A stretch of DNA of 8,494 nt from Pseudomonadota bacterium (GTDB lineage Bacteria; Verrucomicrobiota; Verrucomicrobiia; Chthoniobacterales; UBA6821). The stretch spans positions 1 through 8,494 of the forward strand of contig RFPR01000086.1 in NCBI GenBank assembly GCA_009928265.1, written 5' to 3'. Positions 1 through 7,645 of the stretch are shown piece by piece. Under the pieces are notes generated by a model. The model was not told where the DNA came from. It ran no database searches and saw nothing but the letters and a program-made list of their open reading frames with translations. Numbering within the stretch: position 1 is the stretch's first letter; every line of letters starts with the position of its first letter. Both the position numbers and the translations under genes were made by a program.

Positions 1-188
1 GCGAGGTAGAGGGCGATCGGGGAGCCGAGGCCTCCGGTGCCGATGCAGAGAATGCTGGAGGCCTTGAGCCGCTTCTGCCCCTCGAGGGTGACCTCGGGCA
101 TGATGAGATGGCGCGAGTAGCGCGCGATCTCGTCGTTGCTCAGTTCGACGGCGGCGGAACGCGCCGGATCCAGGATGCTGTTGCTCAT
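1..188 (-). CDS. MoeB/ThiF/HesA-family adenylyltransferase, N-terminal part (cut by left window edge)
   Basis: Members of this family adenylate the C-terminal glycine of a ubiquitin-like sulfur carrier (MoaD or ThiS type) in molybdopterin or thiamine synthesis, in the cytoplasm. Only the first 62 residues are visible. They contain the usual N-terminal helix of the family (ELSNDEIARYSRHLIMPEV, residues 15-33), then EGQKRLKAS, and the start of the ATP-binding Rossmann fold with a glycine-rich loop GTGGLGSP at residues 50-57. The start is the ATG at 188-186. No Shine-Dalgarno site precedes it; the bases just upstream on the coding strand are CCCCCTTTT. The gene is divergent from pgi. The visible part cannot separate MoeB, ThiF and MoeZ (the last carries a rhodanese domain), because the adenylation core and C-terminus lie outside the window. 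Family assignment is firm; the exact substrate is unknown. Confidence 0.88.
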   Translation of the reverse strand, partial: MSNSILDPARSAAVELSNDEIARYSRHLIMPEVTLEGQKRLKASSILCIGTGGLGSPIALYL

Positions 189-226
189 AAAAGGGGGCTA
201 AAACTAGCCTCTGGAGCCTTTCCTAT

Positions 227-256
227 CAAGGGAAAGAGTCTGCATCGGTTCCCTTG
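227..256. repeat. Perfect 8-bp inverted repeat in the moeB-like/pgi divergent spacer
   Basis: CAAGGGAA at 227-234 is matched by its exact reverse complement TTCCCTTG at 249-256, with a 14-base gap. It sits between two divergent starts (188 and 354), where an operator would be expected. Its left arm lies within the 11-base word TCAAGGGAAAG (226-236), which recurs upstream of sucC at 7589-7599. It could be a dimeric regulator site or a hairpin in a leader. No regulator is identifiable. Confidence 0.4.
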
Positions 257-296
257 GGGCGTCGCAATAAAAAATAGAGACCGAATACACCGCTGC

Positions 297-326
297 TTGC
301 CGCGGGGTTCTTTATTCCTTCATATT
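297..326 (+). promoter_or_regulatory. Weak candidate sigma70-type promoter for pgi-pgl
   Basis: TTGCCG (297-302) and CATATT (321-326) are separated by 18 bases. They lie just before an AT-richer patch and about 27 bases upstream of the pgi ATG. The -35 matches the consensus at four of six positions, and the -10 is poor. This is the best match I see in the spacer, but it is weak; transcription starts have not been mapped. Confidence 0.2.
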
Positions 327-353
327 AACCCGAATATCCCTCATCCTTTTCCC

Positions 354-1976
354 ATGTCCAACCCTACCCAACTCCCCGCCTGGAAAGCACTCGCCGCCAA
401 CCGCGACCAGATCGCCAAGACGACACTCAAGGATCTCTTCGCCGCCGACCCGAAGCGCGGCGAGCGACTGACGGCCGAGGCGTGCGGCCTCTACCTCGAC
501 TACTCCAAGAACCGGGTCAACGACGAGACCCTCAAGGGCCTGCTCCAGCTTGCCAGGGAAGTCGGCCTTGAGGCGCACCGTGACAAGATGTTCGCCGGGG
601 AGAAGATCAATATCACCGAGGACCGGGCCGTTCTCCATGTCGCGCTCCGCGCCCCCAAGGGGGAGGTGATCAAGGTGGACGGTGTCGACGTCGTCCCCGA
701 GGTTCACAAGGTGCTCGGGGCCATGGGAGCCTTCGCCGACCGCATTCGCAGCGGCGAGTGGAAGGGCCACACCGGCAAGCGCATCAAGAATGTCATCAAC
801 ATCGGCATCGGCGGCTCCGACCTCGGTCCCGTGATGGCCTACGAGGCTCTCCGCCACTACAGTGACCGTTCGCTGACCTTCCGCTTCGTCTCCAATGTCG
901 ACGGCACCGATTTTGCCGAGGCCGTTCAGGACCTCGATCCCGCCGAGACCCTCTTCATCGTCTCCTCCAAGACCTTCACCACTCTCGAGACCATGACCAA
1001 CGCGCACACGGCGCGCGACTGGTCGCTTGCGGGCTTCGGCGGCGACATCAAGGCCGTCGCCAAGCACTTCGTGGCCGTCTCCACGAATGCCGCCAAGGTC
1101 TCCGAGTTCGGCATCGACACCGCCAACATGTTCGGTTTCTGGGATTGGGTCGGCGGACGCTACTCGATGGATTCGGCGATCGGTCTCTCGACGATGATCG
1201 CCATCGGACCGAAGAACTTCTCCGACCTCCTCGCCGGCTTCCATGCCATGGACGAGCACTTCCGCACCGCGCCGCTCGAGAAGAATCTCCCCGTGCTCAT
1301 GGGACTTCTCGCCGTCTGGTACAACGACTTCTTCGGGGCCCAGAGCATCGCGGTGCTGCCCTACGAGCAATACCTCAAGCGCTTCCCCGCGTATCTCCAG
1401 CAGCTCACCATGGAGAGCAACGGCAAGTCGGTCCGCCTCGACGGCACCCATGTCACCTTCGATACTGGTCCGATTTACTGGGGCGAGCCCGGCACCAACG
1501 GCCAGCACTCCTTCTACCAGCTCATCCACCAGGGAACGCGTCTCATCCCGTGCGACTTCATCGGGTTCAATAAGGCGATCAACGAACTTGGTCATCACCA
1601 CAATTATCTCATCTCGAATATCTTCGCGCAGGCGGAGGCGCTCGCCTTCGGCAAGACCCCTGAGCAGGTGAAGGCCGAGGGAACGCCCGATTGGCTCAAT
1701 CCCCATCGTGTCTTTGAGGGAAACCGCCCATCCAACGTCATCATGGCCGATAGGCTCGATCCACACACCCTCGGTGTGCTGGTCGCCCTCTATGAGCACA
1801 GCGTCTTCACGCAGGGTGCCGTCTGGGGGATCAACTCCTTTGACCAGTGGGGAGTGGAGCTCGGCAAGCAGCTTGCCCAGCACATTATTCCCGAGCTTGA
1901 GTCTCCTGCTCAGCCTGAGCTCAAGCACGACAGCTCGACGAACGCCCTCATTCGCCGTTACAGGGCGAGGAAATAA
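354..1976 (+). CDS. pgi: Glucose-6-phosphate isomerase
   Basis: Interconverts glucose-6-phosphate and fructose-6-phosphate in the cytosol, in glycolysis/gluconeogenesis and feeding the pentose phosphate pathway. The product is 540 residues, close to the usual ~550 of the long bacterial form. Visible marks are the sugar-phosphate loop GIGGSDLGP (151-159, with S155), family signature 1 DWVGGRYS with R269, MESNGKS with the catalytic glutamate E354, GTNGQHSF with H385, and signature 2 NSFDQWGVELGK with K505. All expected catalytic residues are present. The frame is open upstream to 108, but the ATG at 354 is preferred: the protein then begins as family members do, and the extension would overlap the divergent moeB-like gene. 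No Shine-Dalgarno site is seen; the 17 bases before the ATG are almost all pyrimidines. pgl follows 20 bp downstream, so the two genes are probably co-transcribed. Confidence 0.97.
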   Translation: MSNPTQLPAWKALAANRDQIAKTTLKDLFAADPKRGERLTAEACGLYLDYSKNRVNDETLKGLLQLAREVGLEAHRDKMFAGEKINITEDRAVLHVALRAPKGEVIKVDGVDVVPEVHKVLGAMGAFADRIRSGEWKGHTGKRIKNVINIGIGGSDLGPVMAYEALRHYSDRSLTFRFVSNVDGTDFAEAVQDLDPAETLFIVSSKTFTTLETMTNAHTARDWSLAGFGGDIKAVAKHFVAVSTNAAKVSEFGIDTANMFGFWDWVGGRYSMDSAIGLSTMIAIGPKNFSDLLAGFHAMDEHFRTAPLEKNLPVLMGLLAVWYNDFFGAQSIAVLPYEQYLKRFPAYLQQLTMESNGKSVRLDGTHVTFDTGPIYWGEPGTNGQHSFYQLIHQGTRLIPCDFIGFNKAINELGHHHNYLISNIFAQAEALAFGKTPEQVKAEGTPDWLNPHRVFEGNRPSNVIMADRLDPHTLGVLVALYEHSVFTQGAVWGINSFDQWGVELGKQLAQHIIPELESPAQPELKHDSSTNALIRRYRARK

Positions 1977-1992
1977 CGCGCGAGGAAGTAAC
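1965..1992 (+). repeat. 15-bp-period tandem duplication across the pgi stop / pgl ribosome-binding site
   Basis: GCGAGGAAATAAC (1965-1977) is followed at a period of 15 bases by GCGAGGAAGTAAC (1980-1992), with 12 of 13 bases matching. The first copy holds the last pgi codons and its TAA (1974-1976). The second copy places another TAA (1989-1991) in the same frame and supplies the purine-rich pgl ribosome-binding site. Confidence 0.7.
1982..1989 (+). promoter_or_regulatory. Ribosome-binding site of pgl
   Basis: GAGGAAGT lies 7 bases before the ATG at 1997, with the GAGGAA core 9 bases away, which is suitable Shine-Dalgarno spacing. It is the only convincing site among the starts in this window, and it lies within the second copy of the 15-bp duplication. 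It supports the ATG at 1997 as the pgl start. Confidence 0.7.
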
Positions 1993-1996
1993 AGTC

Positions 1997-2701
1997 ATGG
2001 CGCTCACGATTGAGGTTCTCGAGAACGATGATGCGGTGGCCAAGGCCGCCGCAGGGAAAATTGCCGCTGCGGCCCGCGAGGCCGTGGCAGCTCGCGGTGT
2101 TTTCACCCTAGCGGTGAGCGGTGGCAAGACTCCTTGGGCTATGCTCCGTGACCTTGCCTCCGAGGAGGTCCCGTGGTCGCAGGTCCATGTCTTTCAGATC
2201 GACGAGCGCATCGCTCCCGAAGGCGATCCCGACCGCAACCTGACACATCTCCATGAGTCGCTGCTAGGCAACGCGCCAATCCCCAAGGAGAACATCCACG
2301 CGATGCCGGTGAACGCGGTTGATCCCGTTGAGGGAGCCAAGGAGTACGAGACCACGCTCCGCGGACTCTGCGGTAATCCTCCCACGCTCGACATGGCCCA
2401 CCTTGGCTTGGGACCAGACGGCCACACCGCTTCTCTTGTTCCGAACGATCCCGTCCTGCAGGTCGTCGACCGCGATGTGGCGCTTACCGATCCGGTGAAT
2501 CTCTATCAGAACCGCCGTCGGATGACCTTGACCTATCCGATGATCAACCGATCCCGTCAGATCCTCTGGCTGGCGACCGGGGCCGCGAAGATCCCGATGT
2601 TGGTGAAGCTCCGGGCCGCCGATTCTTCGGTACCCGGGGGTAAGATTTCCCAGCAAAACTCGCTACTCCTTACCGATAAGGCGGCTGCAGCCGGATTGTG
2701 A
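1997..2701 (+). CDS. pgl: 6-phosphogluconolactonase (DevB/SOL type)
   Basis: Hydrolyses 6-phosphogluconolactone to 6-phosphogluconate, the second step of the oxidative pentose phosphate pathway, in the cytosol. The product is 234 residues, typical of the NagB-like DevB/SOL family and unlike the longer beta-propeller lactonase of E. coli. Visible marks are the phosphate-binding loop SGGKTP (41-46), VHVFQIDER with DER at 69-71, and GLGPDGHTASLVP with H143 in the position of the family's catalytic histidine. The C-terminal part, MTLTYPMINRSRQI then LWLATGAAK, is also typical. The start is fixed by a good ribosome-binding site. It lies 20 bp after pgi, and the pairing suits two enzymes acting on the glucose-6-phosphate pool. 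A glucose-6-phosphate dehydrogenase gene is not in view. The gene ends 7 bp from the 3' end of the convergent glycosyltransferase gene. Confidence 0.95.
   Translation: MALTIEVLENDDAVAKAAAGKIAAAAREAVAARGVFTLAVSGGKTPWAMLRDLASEEVPWSQVHVFQIDERIAPEGDPDRNLTHLHESLLGNAPIPKENIHAMPVNAVDPVEGAKEYETTLRGLCGNPPTLDMAHLGLGPDGHTASLVPNDPVLQVVDRDVALTDPVNLYQNRRRMTLTYPMINRSRQILWLATGAAKIPMLVKLRAADSSVPGGKISQQNSLLLTDKAAAAGL
2668..2693. other. Two adjacent palindromes at the convergent pgl / glycosyltransferase junction
   Basis: CCTTA-CCGA-TAAGG (2668-2681) can form a perfect 5-bp hairpin with a tetraloop. It is directly followed by the perfect 12-bp palindrome CGGCTGCAGCCG (2682-2693). Both lie inside the last codons of pgl and would also be in the 3' extension of the opposing transcript. 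No run of T follows on either strand, so they are not convincing intrinsic terminators, and the second may simply reflect alanine codons. Confidence 0.2.
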
Positions 2702-2708
2702 TGACGGG

Positions 2709-4196
2709 CTAGGGAGCGCTTCGTGGCGTGGGGGATGCACCCTGATGCCCGCCAGGCTCCACGTTCTGCAATTCGTAGAGATCGAAATATCCGATGGAGT
2801 GAAGAATTGCTGCGGGTAGGATGCTATTGAGTCCAAAAGGGAAAAAAGTATAGACCAACGGGAAAGCGGGTTTCGGTTCCTTACTCTTATTCCCGAAGGC
2901 AATCACGACATTGTGTCCGGGAGGGCAGGGCGTCGGTTCACCGCTCTTCCAGTCCACTACCTGAAGGTTGGGACTTTTGTAATAGAGCAGCTTCTGGTGA
3001 ACACTTGGCTGGAAATAGAGGATCGTCGGTTTTTTGTAGTGATCATGGAGATAGCGCCATCCCCCGATCTCCGTTGCTGTGGGGATGAGCAGGCTAATGC
3101 ACATAACAAGATTCACGATCCAAGTGATCTTGATGATGGTTTCCAGATGCGAATCCAGAAAACGGTATCGGGTTCGGTAATCCTCAAGAGCCACCATTAT
3201 CAGGACAGGCATGAATCCCAGCATCGGGAGGAGAAAGCGGACTTCCTTGTGTCCGATGAGCACGTGGAAGAGGACGAACGGCGTAATGATCCAGGTCAGG
3301 ATATCAAACCTGTGGCGGATCACCTGATGGAAGAAAGCCACGACATATGCGGGGCCGAAGGGCACGTACATGGCGACTAGAAAGAGGTAGGCGAACCAAG
3401 GGGAGGTGCCCGAGGCTCGGTTCATCGTTCCCGTGGCGATATTCTGAACGTAGTAGTTATACGGACTGAAGACCCAGTGACCGTAGAACCAATGGTCCAG
3501 CATCACGTTGAAAAAGGCCACCGAGCCAAGCAGGCTGGCCAAGAGAAGACTCCATGAAGCCAGTTGCCGACGATTCCAAGCCGTGATGAAAAACCACGCC
3601 ATTAGACCGAGGATCGCGAAACCCGTCTGAAACCTACAGCAGAACGAGACCCCCAAAAACAATCCGGCGCTAAGAAGTCGTCCCCATGTGGGATGATCGA
3701 TTCTGGCGTAGAGGAGGCCTGTCCCCAAGAGCAGGAAGTGCCCGCAGAGATTTTCCGAATTGAAATGAGGGTTTGTGTAGAGAACGAGCCAACTAAAGAG
3801 GCTGAGGATGATGAAATGGTCACGGTACTTGGGGGTCACCCTTTGGATGAACGCCCCTGTGAAAACGACAATGGAGACAATCGCCAGGAGGGCGCTGGAA
3901 AAGTAGATGAGGTAATTGACTGCGAATGGATTGACCTCCCCGGAGATCAGGCCGAGCAGTCGATACACTCCCACGACCGCCCAGATCTGGACGGAGGGGC
4001 GCATCTGGCTGTCAAACTCCCAGAGCCGGAGGTCTTCGTGCCCGACATAGCCCAGCTTCCAAGCGGCAAACTCAAAGATCTGCGAATACTCGTCGCCGCA
4101 GAGATGACCGAAATTGGTGTAGCTCGTGATGCCTGCGATGACAACCGCAAGGCAGGCATAGATCAGATAGAGCCTGTTTCCGAGCAGGGCGCGCAA
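2709..4196 (-). CDS. Polytopic GT22-like (Alg9/PIG-B class) mannosyltransferase
   Basis: A 495-residue integral membrane protein with roughly eleven hydrophobic segments between residues 10 and 371, then a soluble tail of about 120 residues. Signs of the GT-C family GT22 are GDEYSQIFEF (34-43), with the acidic pair D35-E36 in the first outer loop; LWEFDSQMR (58-66), like the family's TWEY/R element; DHWFYGHW and SPYNYYVQN (234-252); and HKEVRFLLP (316-324), matching the hallmark HKExRFxxP. In eukaryotes GT22 enzymes move mannose from a polyprenyl-phosphate carrier to glycolipids. Donor and acceptor here are unknown. The start appears to be TTG at 4196; no in-frame ATG fits, and the nearest purine-rich stretch (CAGGGA) is 15 bases off. 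It lies 41 bp after gltA on the same strand, so co-transcription is likely. G+C in three sampled lines is 47-52%, well below its neighbours, which may reflect membrane codons or transfer. Confidence 0.8.
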   Translation of the reverse strand: MRALLGNRLYLIYACLAVVIAGITSYTNFGHLCGDEYSQIFEFAAWKLGYVGHEDLRLWEFDSQMRPSVQIWAVVGVYRLLGLISGEVNPFAVNYLIYFSSALLAIVSIVVFTGAFIQRVTPKYRDHFIILSLFSWLVLYTNPHFNSENLCGHFLLLGTGLLYARIDHPTWGRLLSAGLFLGVSFCCRFQTGFAILGLMAWFFITAWNRRQLASWSLLLASLLGSVAFFNVMLDHWFYGHWVFSPYNYYVQNIATGTMNRASGTSPWFAYLFLVAMYVPFGPAYVVAFFHQVIRHRFDILTWIITPFVLFHVLIGHKEVRFLLPMLGFMPVLIMVALEDYRTRYRFLDSHLETIIKITWIVNLVMCISLLIPTATEIGGWRYLHDHYKKPTILYFQPSVHQKLLYYKSPNLQVVDWKSGEPTPCPPGHNVVIAFGNKSKEPKPAFPLVYTFFPFGLNSILPAAILHSIGYFDLYELQNVEPGGHQGASPTPRSAP

Positions 4197-4228
4197 GGGG
4201 GGATGCTTGGTTCCCTGTAGGATGGGGC

Positions 4229-4247
4229 GAGGGGAGATTAGCCCCTC
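4229..4247 (-). other. 6-bp hairpin spanning the gltA stop codon
   Basis: GAGGGG and CCCCTC are perfect complements separated by 7 bases, and the gltA TAA (4240-4238) lies in the loop. No T run follows, so it is not a standard intrinsic terminator. It could stabilise the 3' end or attenuate read-through into the glycosyltransferase gene, or be chance in G-rich sequence. Confidence 0.25.
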
Positions 4248-5368
4248 TGATCGATCGGGACGAAGGTCTTGCCCACGGCAGGACCCACATACTCACTGAG
4301 CGGTCGGTAGAGTCGGTTATCAACCAACTGTTCGAGGATGTGTGCCGTCCAGCCGGAGGTCCGGGCAATCGCGAAGATCGGTGTGAACATGTCGGTGGGC
4401 AGACCGAGGGAGTAGTAAACCGTGGCCGAGTAGAAATCGACGTTGGCGTTGAGTCCCTTGCGCTCCTTCATGAGTTCGGCGATGCGTTCCGACATGCGGA
4501 TCCACTTGCCCTCGCCGAGTTGTTCGCAGAGTTGGACAGCCATGGAACGGAGATGGGGGGCGCGCGGATCGAGCGTCTTGTAGACGCGGTGACCGATGCC
4601 CATGACCTTCTTCTTGGTGGCCAGGGCCTGTTCAATCCAGCCGTCGACCTTGGACTCGTCGCCGATCTCCTGGAGCATGTGGATGACTCCCTCGTTGGCG
4701 CCTCCATGAAGGGGGCCCTTGAGGGTTCCGATCGCCGAGGTGACGGCGGAGTAGATGTCGCTCAGGGTGGCGATTGTCACGCGGGCAGAGAAGGTGGAGG
4801 CGTTCATGCCATGGTCAGCATGGAGGACGTAGGCCACGTCAAGGGTCTTGGCAGCCTCCTCGGAGGGCACCTCGCCGTTAAGGAGGTAGAGGAAGTGGGC
4901 GGCCTCTCCGAGATCCTTGCGGATGGGGAGGAGATCCTTTCCTGTACGGGCGCGATGGAAATAGGCGGCGATGACGCCGACCTTTGCGGTGAGGGAGACG
5001 GCCCGACGACGGTTCGCTGCTGGATCAATATCCCCGGTCGGCACCTTGTCGGTAAGACCTAGCATTGAGACCGCCGTGCGGATGACATCCATTGGATTGG
5101 AATCCTTGGGGGCTGACTTCAGGAAATCGACAACGCCCGCAGGAAGCTCGCGCTGCGAGGAGAGTTCCTCTTTCAGAGAGGCGAGTTGGCTGGCGGTGGG
5201 AAGTTCCCCGTGCCAGAGGAGGTAGACCACCTCCTCGTAGGAGGCCTTTCCGGCCAACTCGTTGATGTTGTATCCGGCGTAGATGAGAACGCCATCTTCA
5301 CCCAGCACGTCACTGATGGCTGTGGAGTTGGCGACGATTCCTTCGAGTCCTTTGGCGATGACGGTCAT
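4238..5368 (-). CDS. gltA: Citrate synthase, short (type I-like) form
   Basis: Condenses acetyl-CoA and oxaloacetate to citrate, entering the TCA cycle. At 376 residues it is close to the short dimeric bacterial and archaeal forms (about 370-380) rather than the ~427-residue E. coli enzyme. Catalytic marks are all present: HADHGMNAS (183-191), GPLHGGAN with H221, the signature GIGHRVYK with H260 followed by DPR, and NVDFYSA with D311. Together H221, H260 and D311 form the expected triad. A 2-methylcitrate synthase shares this fold and cannot be excluded from sequence alone, but the position directly behind sucC-sucD, with no prpB or prpD genes in view, favours citrate synthase. The start is ATG at 5368, 45 bp after sucD, with no Shine-Dalgarno site. 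Confidence 0.93.
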   Translation of the reverse strand: MTVIAKGLEGIVANSTAISDVLGEDGVLIYAGYNINELAGKASYEEVVYLLWHGELPTASQLASLKEELSSQRELPAGVVDFLKSAPKDSNPMDVIRTAVSMLGLTDKVPTGDIDPAANRRRAVSLTAKVGVIAAYFHRARTGKDLLPIRKDLGEAAHFLYLLNGEVPSEEAAKTLDVAYVLHADHGMNASTFSARVTIATLSDIYSAVTSAIGTLKGPLHGGANEGVIHMLQEIGDESKVDGWIEQALATKKKVMGIGHRVYKTLDPRAPHLRSMAVQLCEQLGEGKWIRMSERIAELMKERKGLNANVDFYSATVYYSLGLPTDMFTPIFAIARTSGWTAHILEQLVDNRLYRPLSEYVGPAVGKTFVPIDQRG

Positions 5369-5413
5369 GGCTGGATTGTGGGTTGGAGCTTTTTGGGTTT
5401 GAGAAGAGGTGGA

Positions 5414-6313
<900 letters not shown>

Positions 6314-6320
6314 GGAAAAA

Positions 6321-6343
6321 AAGTGGAAAGTGAGAAGTGGAAG
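6321..6343. repeat. Heptanucleotide tandem repeat in the sucC-sucD spacer
   Basis: On the plus strand the unit AAGTGRR occurs three times without interruption: AAGTGGA (6321-6327), AAGTGAG (6328-6334) and AAGTGGA (6335-6341), then a partial AG. It lies 7 bases upstream of the sucD start codon, outside both coding regions. On the mRNA strand it forms most of a pyrimidine-rich leader that ends in TTTTTTTCC before the ATG. Confidence 0.65.
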
Positions 6344-6355
6344 TTCCGATCGGGA

Positions 6356-7546
<1,191 letters not shown>

Positions 7547-7588
7547 GAAGAAAAAGTGATAAGCATTTCTAATTACACGCCTCCCATT

Positions 7589-7608
7589 TCAAGGGAAAGC
7601 TCTCCCTG
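7589..7608. repeat. Intergenic near-palindrome containing the TCAAGGGAAAG word
   Basis: AGGGA (7592-7596) and TCCCT (7602-7606) flank a 6-base centre, making a palindrome with one mismatched pair around AGCT. The outer bases extend the minus-strand hairpin to 7 bp with one bulge. The left part is the same 11-base word TCAAGGGAAAG as at 226-236. It lies in the 86-bp spacer upstream of sucC. No T run follows on the minus strand, so an operator or leader element is as likely as a terminator. Confidence 0.35.
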
Positions 7609-7619
7609 ACGAATGGATG

Positions 7620-7645
7620 AAAAAAGTGCCAATCAGGGCAATGGC
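7620..7645 (-). terminator. Possible weak intrinsic terminator after the penicillin-binding protein gene
   Basis: On the minus strand the end of the coding region can fold as GCCA...TGGC (7645-7628), or alternatively as GGGC-CATT-GCCC just before it. Two bases later come six T (7625-7620). The stem is only about 4 bp and overlaps the stop codon (7635-7633), so efficiency is doubtful. It is the only hairpin-plus-T-run arrangement noticed in the window and sits where separation from sucC would be expected. Confidence 0.35.

Noticed and set aside
108..353. 82-residue N-terminal extension of the pgi reading frame
   Set aside because: The extension would overlap the divergent moeB-like coding region and shows no resemblance to isomerase sequence; family similarity begins just after the ATG at 354.
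312..1928. Long minus-strand open frame (538 codons) opposite pgi
   Set aside because: It lies antisense to a clear enzyme gene. Its composition (rich in G, E, V, L, D, R) is what the reverse of G/C-biased codons produces, and no domain motif is visible.
2682..2693. 12-bp palindrome CGGCTGCAGCCG as a regulator site
   Set aside because: It encodes an alanine run at the pgl C-terminus and can arise from codon use; kept only as part of a low-confidence structural note.
3693..4220. Plus-strand open frames (155-175 codons) opposite the glycosyltransferase gene
   Set aside because: They are antisense to a protein with clear membrane segments and conserved GT22 motifs, with no start signals or known motifs of their own.
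6346..6353. 8-bp palindrome CCGATCGG at the sucC-sucD junction
   Set aside because: A short palindrome of this base composition is expected by chance, and it lacks a T run or a second copy in the other spacers.
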